A DNA stretch of 64,000 nucleotides, from positions 2,049,501 to 2,113,500 of the forward strand of contig NZ_JUHB01000001.1 in assembly GCF_000799565.1 (NCBI RefSeq), given 5' to 3'. The notes beneath the pieces are model-generated. The model made no database searches and was not told where the DNA came from. It saw only the letters and a program-made list of their open reading frames with translations. Of this stretch, positions 45,116-54,178 are shown piece after piece (within the stretch, counting starts at the first letter, position 1; each line of letters opens with the position of its first letter). The position numbers and the translations under genes are program-made. Source of the DNA: Cellulophaga sp. Hel_I_12. GTDB taxonomy: Bacteria; Bacteroidota; Bacteroidia; Flavobacteriales; Flavobacteriaceae.

Positions 45116-47995
45116 TTATAGATTAATACCCCAAGAGATATAGTATATAGAACCGATATTACCAGTTCCAATAGCCGTTACATACTCTTGATTAAGAATA
45201 TTTGAACCTCCTATTTTAAATAAGGACTTCATACTTGGTACTGAAAAATTCACCTGTGCATCTAGCACAGTAAATGCAGGTACATCACCATCGGCAAAAG
45301 TTGCTTGCCAGAAATACGTATCCGTCCATCTGTAATTGATATTAAAGCCCACATTTTTAAAAACTTCTGTATTACCAAAAGAGGCTCTCACCTTGTGTTT
45401 CGGCGTGTTGAAACTAGGTCTAAAATCAGGAAAAGCAGCTTGGTCAAAATCAAATTCTGCATAGGTATAACTAGCGCCTAAATCAAAATTTCCTAAAACT
45501 TTAGCATCAACACCAATAGTGGCGCCATACGAATTTATGTCTGCTTCTGCATTGGTGTAGGTTTGATACGCCTGTACATCAGTGTTACTTAAAGCTGCTA
45601 TGGCTACTGGCGTTGAAGTACCAGGAATAACTTCTTGTAATTCTGCATCGCCATAAAATGGTGCTACCACAGTTGTATTTGAAATAAAGTTGGCATAACT
45701 GTTGTAATACCCACTTAAATCAATACTCACTTTACCTAATTGAGCTCTATACCCAAGCTCATACGCGGTAATTTCTTCTGGCTGCACAAAATCTGTATTC
45801 ACAGATTCTAGTAATGCCAATCGCTCCTGAAGTGGCAGGGCTGCTGATTCTCTAAACGCTGTAACAGAACTCAAAGACCAAGCATTTTCATAGGCATTTC
45901 TACCAGTTAAGGTTGAAGTGGTTCCTTGCCCTATGGCTTGCGCATTACCTTGAGGATTATTATTCAGTACACGAACATCTCTGTCTAAGTTTGTTGGTGC
46001 AGAACCCACTAAAATAGCTCTACCTGCATTTAAGCCAATAAATAAATCTTGTGTTGTTGGGTTTCTAAAACCTTGTTGTACCGATAACCTAACATTATGA
46101 TTTTTCTTTTCTCCTAGAGTCATCACACCTGATAATCTAGGGGATAAAAATCCGTCAAAAAATTCATTCTTATCATAACGAATAGACCCTGTTAATTTTA
46201 AACGATCATCAATAAGTTTTTTCTGAACTTGCATGTAAGCCCCAAATTCACTGTACGTGATAGGACCATCTTTATCGGTAAAAATAGTACCGTTCGAGTT
46301 TAACTCGTATTCTCTAAAAGAACCACCTACTTGAATGTCGGCAAAATCTTTAGTCAAGTGCGTAAAATTATAATTACCATCGGCATGACGTAATTTGGTA
46401 TTATCCACAAAACGTGCACCACCTTGATCTAAATTTCCATTCGTTATAACACTATTAAAAGCGTTCTCAAACTCTGGAGTACCAGGTAACAATCTACCTC
46501 GGTCAGCGGCTTGTCTCGCCAAGGCATGCGCCGTTGTTTCATCTAATTGAACTCCCGTACCTACGCCTAATCTAGCACCGATAAATGTTCTTGCATAATC
46601 GCCAAACCATGATGGAGTTGCAGCGTTATTTGGATCCGGAGCATCTTGTTTCCAAGACCTGTTTACATTAATTGCGGCAAATCTAGTATCATACGAATCT
46701 CCAGAATTTTCAACAGTCAAATAGCCTCTTAGGAAAAAGTTATTATTTCTGATCTCAAATTTATGCTGCTGCATGATAAAGTTCTTGATAGAATATCTAT
46801 TAGTTCCTTGGTATATGGTATTACCTCTACCTACTCTACCATTGTATAAAATTTCAAAATCATCAGCGAAAGGTTTGTAGTGTACAGAAAAGTCTGTTTT
46901 TACACTTTGTGCCTCGTAATTCGCCAAATCTAACTCATCATACCCTGTCCTAGAAACTAAGGCTGAACCCAAAGTACCTGAAGGCAAAGAGTTTACCTGT
47001 CCGTTTGGACCATCAGGAACCGCTAAATCATCAAAATTTAAGGTAGTTGAAACCTCATCGCCATATACATTTAAACCATCGAACGCTGGGTTTTCTCTGG
47101 TCGCCCCTGGTCTTGCTAAATCTTGTATACTATTCGCATGCCAATCTTCCCCTTGTAAATAAGAGAAGTTTGCTTTTATCGCAAATTTATCACTAAAAGC
47201 GTGTGCTGCACGAATACCAAAATCGTAATAAGCGTTATTTCCAGCAGCTTCTTGCGAGGTATACCCTGTTTTATAATAAGCACTTATTCCCTGATAGTCA
47301 AAAGGATTTTTACTGGTCATAAATAAAACACCGTTAAAAGCTCCTGCACCATACAAGGCCGAAGAAGCGCCTGGCAGAATTTCAACACTCTGAACTTCTA
47401 ACTCTGACATCCCCACTAAGTTACCTAACACGAAGTTAAGACCTGGTGCCGAGTTATCCATACCATCTACCAATTGCAAAAATCTATTATTAGCAAAAGT
47501 GGCAAAGCCTCTCGTGTTAACAGATTGAAATGTTAAACTGTTGGTATTTACATCTACCCCTTTTAAATTTTGTAATCCTGAATAAAAGGATTCAGAACTG
47601 GTATTTTTAATTTCTTTGAGTCCAAAACGCTCAACAGACACGGGTGATTCAAAAATACGTTCTGGAGTTCTAGAAGCTGAAATCACAATTTCATCTAAAA
47701 GTGTTTGAGACTCATTTAAGATAACCGAAACAACTTGATTGTTGGTCGTCACGTCTACGGATGCTTCTGAATACCCAATACTTGTTATGATAAGTTTAAA
47801 TGGAGGAACTTCAGAGGTTACAAGGACAAAATTTCCATCAAAATCAGTAACTGTTCCTACTGATTTTCCTTGTATAACTACGTTCGAGCCTGGAATTGGC
47901 TGGCTATTTTGGTCCACAACAGTACCTTTTACTGTTGTTTGAGAAAAACCAAAAACTCCTAACAATAGAAAGGAGAAGTATAGAATTTTTTTCAT
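45116..47995 (-). CDS. TonB-dependent receptor with carboxypeptidase-like regulatory domain
   Basis: A 959-residue outer-membrane receptor. A signal peptide ends near GVFGFSQ. Residues 21-95 are a carboxypeptidase D regulatory-like domain (VKGTVVDQNSQPIPGSNVVI), as in SusC-type proteins. A TonB-box-like LDEIVISASRTPERIFESPV follows, then the plug (about 115-230, VEILPGASSALYGAGAFNGV) and a 22-strand barrel ending in IGSIYYISWGINL. No SusD gene is next to it, so the substrate is not indicated. It may belong to an orphan class with a role other than glycan import. A terminator lies just after the gene. Confidence 0.88.
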   Translation of the reverse strand: MKKILYFSFLLLGVFGFSQTTVKGTVVDQNSQPIPGSNVVIQGKSVGTVTDFDGNFVLVTSEVPPFKLIITSIGYSEASVDVTTNNQVVSVILNESQTLLDEIVISASRTPERIFESPVSVERFGLKEIKNTSSESFYSGLQNLKGVDVNTNSLTFQSVNTRGFATFANNRFLQLVDGMDNSAPGLNFVLGNLVGMSELEVQSVEILPGASSALYGAGAFNGVLFMTSKNPFDYQGISAYYKTGYTSQEAAGNNAYYDFGIRAAHAFSDKFAIKANFSYLQGEDWHANSIQDLARPGATRENPAFDGLNVYGDEVSTTLNFDDLAVPDGPNGQVNSLPSGTLGSALVSRTGYDELDLANYEAQSVKTDFSVHYKPFADDFEILYNGRVGRGNTIYQGTNRYSIKNFIMQQHKFEIRNNNFFLRGYLTVENSGDSYDTRFAAINVNRSWKQDAPDPNNAATPSWFGDYARTFIGARLGVGTGVQLDETTAHALARQAADRGRLLPGTPEFENAFNSVITNGNLDQGGARFVDNTKLRHADGNYNFTHLTKDFADIQVGGSFREYELNSNGTIFTDKDGPITYSEFGAYMQVQKKLIDDRLKLTGSIRYDKNEFFDGFLSPRLSGVMTLGEKKNHNVRLSVQQGFRNPTTQDLFIGLNAGRAILVGSAPTNLDRDVRVLNNNPQGNAQAIGQGTTSTLTGRNAYENAWSLSSVTAFRESAALPLQERLALLESVNTDFVQPEEITAYELGYRAQLGKVSIDLSGYYNSYANFISNTTVVAPFYGDAELQEVIPGTSTPVAIAALSNTDVQAYQTYTNAEADINSYGATIGVDAKVLGNFDLGASYTYAEFDFDQAAFPDFRPSFNTPKHKVRASFGNTEVFKNVGFNINYRWTDTYFWQATFADGDVPAFTVLDAQVNFSVPSMKSLFKIGGSNILNQEYVTAIGTGNIGSIYYISWGINL

Positions 47996-48131
47996 TCGAG
48001 GGTTTTATGTTAAATATTAGTTAAGTACCGAAGATACAGAAATTTTTAAACCGACAATATGAAAATGAAAAAAATTATGCATGCATAGTACAATTTTAGC
48101 AATTGACCGCAGTTGTTTTTTAGAATATGCC

Positions 48132-48168
48132 AAAAAAAAGCAGGACGCCTATAGGAACATCCTGCTTT
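48132..48168 (-). terminator. Terminator of glmS
   Basis: Stem AAAGCAGGA / TCCTGCTTT. The A-run at 48132-48139 becomes a U-run on the minus strand. It lies 24 bases past the glmS stop. Confidence 0.75.
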
Positions 48169-48191
48169 ATATTTTTTTTGAATCAACTAAC

Positions 48192-50039
48192 CTACTCTAC
48201 CGTAACCGATTTTGCCAAGTTACGTGGTTGATCTACATTACAACCTCTCATCAAGGCAATATGATAGGATAATAACTGTAAGGGTATGGTAGTTAATAAG
48301 GGCGTAAGACTTTCAAAAGTTTCAGGCACCTCAATAACGTGATCCGCTAATTCGGTTACCGTGGTATCGCCTTCAGTGACAACTGCAATGATTTTTCCCT
48401 TACGCGATTTAATTTCTTGAATATTACTGACCACCTTATCATAATGCCCTTTTTTGGTGGCGATAACGATTACAGGCATGTGTTCATCAATTAAGGCAAT
48501 TGGCCCATGTTTCATTTCAGCCGCAGGATAGCCTTCCGCATGAATGTAACTAATCTCTTTTAACTTTAAAGCACCTTCTAAGGCCACTGGAAAATTATAA
48601 CCTCTTCCTAAATACAAACAGTTCGTGGCATCTTTATAGACCTCTGCTATTTTTTCAACCACGTTGTTGGATAGCAATGCCTTTTCAACTTTTGATGGTA
48701 TATTTTCTAGTTCTGTCAAAAACTCATGCAACTTGCTTTTGGAGAACACGCCTTTTTCCTTTGCTAATTTTAATGCAATTAAGGTTAAAACTGTAATTTG
48801 AGTGGTAAACGCTTTGGTTGAAGCTACTCCAATTTCTGGTCCTGCATGTGTGTAAGCCCCAGCATCTGTTTCTCTTGAGATCGATGAACCAACTACGTTA
48901 CAAACTCCAAAAACAAATGCCCCTTTTTCTTTGGCCAATTTAATAGCTGCTAAGGTATCTGCCGTTTCTCCTGATTGTGAAATGGCAATGATGACATCTT
49001 TATCTGTAATAACGGGATTCCTGTAGCGGAACTCTGAAGCATACTCTACCTCAACTGGTATTCTTGCTAAATCTTCAAAAATATATTCTGCCACTAAGCC
49101 AGCGTGCCACGAAGTTCCACAGGCCACAATGATAATTCTATTTGCGTTTAAGAATTTTTCTAAATTATCATCAATACCCGACATTTTTATGATTCCCTGA
49201 TCCGCTAATAAACGGCCTCTGTAGGTGTCTAAAATAGCTCTTGGCTGCTCGTATATTTCCTTCAACATAAAGTGATCATAACCACCTTTTTCAATCTCTT
49301 CTATATTTAATTGTAGCTCCTGAATGTTTGGGTAAACTACTGAGTCGTCTTTAATTTTACGAAGTTTTATTTCTTTCCCTAAACGAATAATGGCCATTTC
49401 CTCATCTTCGAGATACATAGCATTATTGGTAAACTCTATAAATGGCGATGCATCCGATGCGATAAAAAATTCGTTCTCACCAATACCAATAGCCAAGGGA
49501 CTACCTAATTTAGCAACTACAATTTCATCGGGTTTATTTTTATCAAAAACAGCAATAGCATAGGCACCAACTACCTGATTCAATGCTATTTGAACCGCTT
49601 TTCCTAGTTTTACACCTTCTTTTTTCTTTACTTCTTCGATAAGGTTAACCAAAACCTCAGTATCTGTATCTGAATGAAAAACATAACCTCTTTTGATCAG
49701 CTCTTTCTTAATAGAGTCGTAATTCTCTATAATTCCGTTGTGAATGATCACTAATTCTTCTGAGTTCGAGTAATGGGGATGAGAGTTTACATCATTCGGT
49801 ACACCGTGAGTAGCCCAACGCGTGTGCCCTATTCCTAATTTACCATTTAGTGACATACTAGCTTCAGATTTCTTTCTTAAATCCTCAACTTTTCCCTTGG
49901 TTTTACTTAGGTTGATGTTTTTTCCGTCATAGATGGCAACACCTGCACTATCGTATCCGCGATATTCTAAGCGCTGCAATCCTTTCATTACAATAGGATA
50001 AGCATCTCTATGACCTATATACCCAACAATTCCACACAT
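48192..50039 (-). CDS. glmS: Glutamine--fructose-6-phosphate aminotransferase
   Basis: A 615-residue enzyme making glucosamine-6-phosphate for peptidoglycan and LPS. The N-terminal class II amidotransferase domain starts MCGIVGYIG with the nucleophile Cys2, then LGIGHTRWATHG. The two SIS sugar-isomerase domains cover about 290-615, with IIVACGTSWHAGLVAEYIFE, AISQSGETADTLAAI, and the usual end LPRNLAKSVTVE-like sequence. Length is normal. Promoter box TAACTTTG lies 39 bases upstream, and a terminator follows. The GlmS, DUF4270 and GlgA-like genes all run on the minus strand here. Confidence 0.97.
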   Translation of the reverse strand: MCGIVGYIGHRDAYPIVMKGLQRLEYRGYDSAGVAIYDGKNINLSKTKGKVEDLRKKSEASMSLNGKLGIGHTRWATHGVPNDVNSHPHYSNSEELVIIHNGIIENYDSIKKELIKRGYVFHSDTDTEVLVNLIEEVKKKEGVKLGKAVQIALNQVVGAYAIAVFDKNKPDEIVVAKLGSPLAIGIGENEFFIASDASPFIEFTNNAMYLEDEEMAIIRLGKEIKLRKIKDDSVVYPNIQELQLNIEEIEKGGYDHFMLKEIYEQPRAILDTYRGRLLADQGIIKMSGIDDNLEKFLNANRIIIVACGTSWHAGLVAEYIFEDLARIPVEVEYASEFRYRNPVITDKDVIIAISQSGETADTLAAIKLAKEKGAFVFGVCNVVGSSISRETDAGAYTHAGPEIGVASTKAFTTQITVLTLIALKLAKEKGVFSKSKLHEFLTELENIPSKVEKALLSNNVVEKIAEVYKDATNCLYLGRGYNFPVALEGALKLKEISYIHAEGYPAAEMKHGPIALIDEHMPVIVIATKKGHYDKVVSNIQEIKSRKGKIIAVVTEGDTTVTELADHVIEVPETFESLTPLLTTIPLQLLSYHIALMRGCNVDQPRNLAKSVTVE

Positions 50040-50078
50040 ATTGATTTAACTATTTTAATTAATGATTTTAGTATCGCA

Positions 50079-50086
50079 CAAAGTTA
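50079..50086 (-). promoter_or_regulatory. Putative -7 box (TAACTTTG) of glmS
   Basis: A full TAnnTTTG match on the minus strand, 39 bases before the glmS ATG. Confidence 0.5.
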
Positions 50087-50154
50087 TTACACTTTTCACC
50101 CAAACTGTGCAAACATTAGACGTATTACGAAAAACTACTTTAAATGGTATGTTT

Positions 50155-52044
50155 TTAATTAGCTTTTGTGTAAGAAATTTCTAGTTGAAGCTTTTTATCG
50201 CTATTCGCCGCGTCAACATTACTTCCATATAGTACTGTTCCAAAGGGATTTACAGTAGACATTACTGGAATTTTAGACATCACCGAAACTCCGTTTTCAA
50301 TAACCATGGCATTACCCACACTACTATTGACGATGTCAGAGGTAAGTGCCAGACCTATAGAAACATTTTCAGCATCTCTAACCACCAGATTATTTATATA
50401 ATCTGTAATGCGCACCTTATACTTGATCCCTTTATCATTTTCTTTACTCAAAATCCCATCGAAAAATAAGTTTTTTCTCAAGGTATTTCTTGTGTTCGGC
50501 TCACTTAATTCTGTAATTAAATTGTATAAAGGAGCATTAGTTTCTGAATTATAGAGGTACAACCTTGGTGGCTCAATAGTGCCACCAGCAGCATCTAAAG
50601 TTTCACGATCCACATAAAAAACCAGGTTTGCCTCGTTAATAATCCAATTATTACTTTTTAATTGAGAAATTATACTTTGACTGGTAGCTTCATCTTCACC
50701 AAAAAGTTTTAATTCGGCATAAGCACCAGCACCACCTTTTAAATATATACGTTCCGCATTGGAAGTAGCATTTAGTGCGTTTGTAATTTCAGAAGGATAA
50801 GCTTCATTTACAAAAGTATTCACAACATTCCCTATTAAAGGAAGCGTAGCCCCAGTTTGAGGGTTAATACCACCACCCGCAATTAATCTAAAAACATAAT
50901 TATCTTCTAAGGTTTCTACGAAATCATCGGATGCATCGGTAGCGGTACCATTTGTATTCACTGCTTGATAACTATAATTCATGTTGATACTGGCACCCAA
51001 CATATTTAATAGCATGTAAATGTCATCGGTAGGACTAATTGAGATATGTAAGCCTCTTAAAAAGTTTTTAAAATTTTGATTGTTCAATAATTCTTGACTA
51101 CCTTCTTTGTCCAAAATATTTTCTTGAAAAAAGTCGTTACTCAAAGGCAGATAAAGACCTACACCTATTGTTGATTTAACCGTTTTACTTTCGTCTTCAT
51201 CTTCAGTATCAGGATCATCCGTATTGAAAATCAAAATTTCCTTGTTCCTAACGGTAAGCGTATCAACATCAGCAATAGTTTCGGCGAGGAAACCATTAAA
51301 ATCTGGTGTATTCGAAAAATATTCTTGTGATTGTTGAAAGTTGGCATTTGGATCTAAATCTCTTAAAAAATAAGTTGATCGCTGTACTTTTACATTAAAC
51401 GTTTGGTTTACACCACTGCCAAAAATACTGTCTAAAACGAACTCTTTGGGGAAAGCCGCTCTATCATTTACAGGATCTTCACCATCTAAAATACCATCTC
51501 CATCTGTATCATTACTTAATGGGTTTGTATTTTGAAGGCGCTCTTGGTTATCTGAAACACCATCACCATCCGTGTCACTATTAGGATCTGCCGGATCTAT
51601 ATCTAAATCATCTGGTACCCCATCTTGATCCGCATCTTTGATATTCGTAAGATTTGGAATAAAGAGAAAAACACTTGTTACCGTTTCATTTTCAGCTATT
51701 CGAGTTGGGAATTCGTCATCTGCTACTTCTTCTGACGGTATAAATTTACCAAAAGTTGGATTTACTGTTGATAATTGTATTTGCGATACAATGGCAGCTG
51801 TTGTTTTACCGTAAATAGGATCTTGAAAATTACCCAATTGGTACACAGGTAGCTCATTTGTTTTAACAGCGCTTATTTTTTTATTATACGCAAAAACATC
51901 AAAATTAACTTTACCCGTTTCAAAGGGCTCTCCCCCGATTATTCCGTCGCCAATAGTCGTAATTTCCTCTTCACAAGAAGAAAAAAAAGCAATCAACATA
52001 ATTCCTGATAAAACAGGAAGCGCGATTTTTTTATAAAATGTCAT
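50155..52044 (-). CDS. DUF4270 family lipoprotein with calcium-binding thrombospondin-3-like repeats
   Basis: A 629-residue lipoprotein. The signal peptide ends in the lipobox FFSSC (lipidated Cys24), followed by acidic EEE. GDGIIGGEPFETGKVNFDVF is the DUF4270 start. Residues of about 135-185 carry Asp-rich D-x-D-x-D-G loops (DADQDGVPDDLDIDPADP; DTDGDGVSDNQERL; DTDGDGILDGEDP) as in thrombospondin type 3 repeats, which bind calcium. The rest is beta-rich. Function unknown; the fold and lipidation point to the cell envelope. It starts 5 bases downstream of the GlgA-like gene, so the two are probably one transcript. Confidence 0.82.
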   Translation of the reverse strand: MTFYKKIALPVLSGIMLIAFFSSCEEEITTIGDGIIGGEPFETGKVNFDVFAYNKKISAVKTNELPVYQLGNFQDPIYGKTTAAIVSQIQLSTVNPTFGKFIPSEEVADDEFPTRIAENETVTSVFLFIPNLTNIKDADQDGVPDDLDIDPADPNSDTDGDGVSDNQERLQNTNPLSNDTDGDGILDGEDPVNDRAAFPKEFVLDSIFGSGVNQTFNVKVQRSTYFLRDLDPNANFQQSQEYFSNTPDFNGFLAETIADVDTLTVRNKEILIFNTDDPDTEDEDESKTVKSTIGVGLYLPLSNDFFQENILDKEGSQELLNNQNFKNFLRGLHISISPTDDIYMLLNMLGASINMNYSYQAVNTNGTATDASDDFVETLEDNYVFRLIAGGGINPQTGATLPLIGNVVNTFVNEAYPSEITNALNATSNAERIYLKGGAGAYAELKLFGEDEATSQSIISQLKSNNWIINEANLVFYVDRETLDAAGGTIEPPRLYLYNSETNAPLYNLITELSEPNTRNTLRKNLFFDGILSKENDKGIKYKVRITDYINNLVVRDAENVSIGLALTSDIVNSSVGNAMVIENGVSVMSKIPVMSTVNPFGTVLYGSNVDAANSDKKLQLEISYTKAN

Positions 52045-52049
52045 GTAAT

Positions 52050-52859
52050 TTATTTTAAGACTTCAGTGTTATAAAAGTTTGCATAGGTCTCTTCAAATTC
52101 ATGAAAAGGAACGTATGCTAGCACCGGTTTTTGAAGGTTGGCAATATGATTATTTAAATCTTCTGGAACATCTTCCGAGGCTAAAATAATAGCATCAGAA
52201 TAATCTATCGCTACTTTTAACAAATTATTATAGTCTGGCGTCGCCAAGCCACTAAGGTGTTCTCCTGGAATACCATCAAAAGCTATTTTTTTAACTAAAT
52301 CGCCACTTAAAGCACCGTCAAAACCTTTTGAATACACCGATGTTACAATCTTGCTTTCTGAAAAAAGTGGTTCATCGGCATAATATTGCTTTAAATACAA
52401 TGGCACTAAAGAAGCCATCCAGCCATGAACATGAATAATATCTGGGGACCAGTTTAGTTTTTTTACCGTTTCCACGATTCCTTTTGCAAAAAATATAGCA
52501 CGCTCATCGTTATCAGGAAAAAGAGTGCCGTTTTCATCCGTAAATGTAGCTTTACGCTTAAAATATTCTTCGTTATCAATAAAATATACCTGAATTCTTT
52601 CTTTTGGAATGGAAGCAACTTTTATGATTAACGGCATATCCATATCGTTAATCACTAAATTCATCCCCGAAAGTCGAATCACTTCATGCAATTGGTGCCG
52701 TCTTTCGTTAATATTGCCGTAGCGCGGCATAAAGATTCGTATTTGACCTCCATTGCTATTAACCATCTTAGGGGTTTCATAAGACATCAGGGAAACTTCA
52801 TTCTCTGGCAAATAGGGTACTAATTCTGAAGATACAAACAATATCTTTTTACCATTCAT
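52050..52859 (-). CDS. Glycogen/starch-synthase-like protein, N-terminal GT5 half only
   Basis: A 269-residue protein resembling only the N-terminal Rossmann domain of GlgA: KILFVSSELVPYLPENEVSL, then FMPRYGNINERRHQLHEV, PDIIHVHGWMASLVPLYLKQ and IILASEDVPEDL. Full GlgA is about 470-480 residues, so the C-terminal domain with the nucleotide-sugar site is missing. The KxGGL motif expected just after the first strand is replaced by PENEVSL. It is unlikely to make glycogen by itself. Similar short proteins appear in Flavobacteriia, so this is a family feature rather than a recent truncation. It is divergent from panC. Confidence 0.75.
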   Translation of the reverse strand: MNGKKILFVSSELVPYLPENEVSLMSYETPKMVNSNGGQIRIFMPRYGNINERRHQLHEVIRLSGMNLVINDMDMPLIIKVASIPKERIQVYFIDNEEYFKRKATFTDENGTLFPDNDERAIFFAKGIVETVKKLNWSPDIIHVHGWMASLVPLYLKQYYADEPLFSESKIVTSVYSKGFDGALSGDLVKKIAFDGIPGEHLSGLATPDYNNLLKVAIDYSDAIILASEDVPEDLNNHIANLQKPVLAYVPFHEFEETYANFYNTEVLK

Positions 52860-52895
52860 AAAAATTGTTTTTTATTTATTTTATTGGCGTGATTG

Positions 52896-52903
52896 CAAAA
52901 TTA
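52896..52903 (-). promoter_or_regulatory. Putative -7 box (TAATTTTG) of the GlgA-like/DUF4270 operon
   Basis: A full TAnnTTTG match on the minus strand, 36 bases before the ATG at 52859, in the spacer divergent from panC. Confidence 0.45.
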
Positions 52904-52933
52904 CAAAAATTATGCAGATTACGAGTAATTATC

Positions 52934-52941
52934 TAAGTTTG
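52934..52941 (+). promoter_or_regulatory. Putative -7 box (TAAGTTTG) of panC
   Basis: A full TAnnTTTG match, 21 bases before ATG 52963. It lies inside the longer possible panC frame (start 52912), which supports the shorter start. Confidence 0.5.
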
Positions 52942-52962
52942 CGGGCTGTTAAATACGTCTTA

Positions 52963-53808
52963 ATGCAATTATTACATACAAAACAAGAGTTAAAAAAGTA
53001 TTTATTTCCATTAATTTCAAAGTCTAAAACCCTTGGCTTAGTGCCTACTATGGGTGCTTTACACCTAGGTCATGTCTCCTTGATTCAAAAAGCGTACCAT
53101 GAAAATGAACATGTTGTGGTGAGTATTTTTGTGAACCCTACACAATTTAATAATGCCGATGATTTAAAAAAATACCCTAAAACACTAGACAAAGATATTG
53201 CCCTTATTAAAAAAGTTTCTCCTGACATCATCATTTATGCACCAAGTGTTGAAGAAATATATGAAAATCAAGTGAAGGCTGAAAAATACAATTTTGAAGG
53301 TTTAGATGTGGTCATGGAAGGTGAATTTAGAGCTGGTCATTTTGATGGCGTTGGCACTATTGTCGAAGAATTATTAACCTCTATAAAGCCTAACCGGGCT
53401 TATTTTGGTGAAAAAGATTTTCAACAGCTGCAAATCATTAAAAAATTGGTAGCGATAAAAAATATTCCGGTTAAAATTATAGGTTGTGCTATTGTAAGAG
53501 AAGAAAACGGACTAGCCATGAGTTCTAGAAATGAAAGGCTAAGCCCTAAACTGCGACAAAGAGCCTCGTTCATCTATGAAACATTAAGTACTGCCAAAGA
53601 AAAGTTTGGCACAAAAAGTGCTTTAGAGGTAACAAATTGGGTGAAAGGTCAATTTGAAAAAGAAGAAGATTTTAAATTAGAGTATTTTCAAATTACCGAT
53701 ATAGACCGTTTAAAACCTTTAAAAAGAAAATTAAAAAACAAACAATATAGGGCATTCATTGCCGTTTTTGCTGATGATGTTCGGCTAATCGATAACATTG
53801 CCTTGTAA
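52963..53808 (+). CDS. panC: Pantothenate synthetase PanC
   Basis: A 281-residue enzyme ligating pantoate and beta-alanine with ATP. LVPTMGALHLGHVSLIQKA holds the HLGH nucleotidyl-transferase motif. FVNPTQFNNADDLKKYPKT is the pantoate-binding segment, and FGEKDFQQLQIIKKLV and LAMSSRNERLSP complete the site. The frame is open from 52912, but MQLLHTKQELKKYL at 52963 agrees with the usual length (about 282) and with the promoter box. panD follows after 18 bases, so the beta-alanine and pantothenate steps are adjacent. Confidence 0.95.
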   Translation: MQLLHTKQELKKYLFPLISKSKTLGLVPTMGALHLGHVSLIQKAYHENEHVVVSIFVNPTQFNNADDLKKYPKTLDKDIALIKKVSPDIIIYAPSVEEIYENQVKAEKYNFEGLDVVMEGEFRAGHFDGVGTIVEELLTSIKPNRAYFGEKDFQQLQIIKKLVAIKNIPVKIIGCAIVREENGLAMSSRNERLSPKLRQRASFIYETLSTAKEKFGTKSALEVTNWVKGQFEKEEDFKLEYFQITDIDRLKPLKRKLKNKQYRAFIAVFADDVRLIDNIAL

Positions 53809-53814
53809 ATTTAC

Positions 53815-53822
53815 TATCTTTG
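53815..53822 (+). promoter_or_regulatory. Putative -7 box (TATCTTTG) four bases before the panD start
   Basis: TATCTTTG-TATC-ATG. A TTG at 53803-53805 is upstream but only nine bases away, shorter than the usual spacing. If used, this promoter gives a leaderless panD-flippase mRNA in addition to readthrough from panC. Confidence 0.4.
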
Positions 53823-53826
53823 TATC

Positions 53827-54177
53827 ATGCACATAACAGTTGTAAAATCTAAAATTCACCGTGTAAAAGTTACCGGGGCAGATCTAAATTATATTGGTAG
53901 TATTACCATTGATGAAGATTTAATGGATGCGGCTAATATTATTAGGGGCGAAAAAGTTCAAATTGTCAATAATAATAATGGTGAACGCCTAGAGACTTAT
54001 GCTATTCCGGGCACAAGAAAAAGTGGAGAAATAACCTTAAACGGGGCTGCTGCTAGAAAAGTAGCGGTTGGCGATGTGCTTATTTTAATTACTTATGGTA
54101 GTATGGATATTGAAAAAGCAAAAAGTTTTAATCCAGCATTAGTATTTCCTAACGAACAAAATAACTTACTAGAATAA
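53827..54177 (+). CDS. panD: Aspartate 1-decarboxylase PanD
   Basis: A 116-residue pyruvoyl enzyme making beta-alanine from aspartate. The self-cleavage site is intact: Gly24-Ser25 in [17 protein letters not shown], where Ser25 becomes the pyruvoyl group. K9 (KSKIHR) and the segment [20 protein letters not shown] are the usual active-site parts, followed by [18 protein letters not shown]. Length is normal. It lies 18 bases after panC and 1 base before the flippase-like gene. Confidence 0.97.
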   Translation: MHITVVKSKIHRVKVTGADLNYIGSITIDEDLMDAANIIRGEKVQIVNNNNGERLETYAIPGTRKSGEITLNGAAARKVAVGDVLILITYGSMDIEKAKSFNPALVFPNEQNNLLE

Positions 54178-54178
54178 G

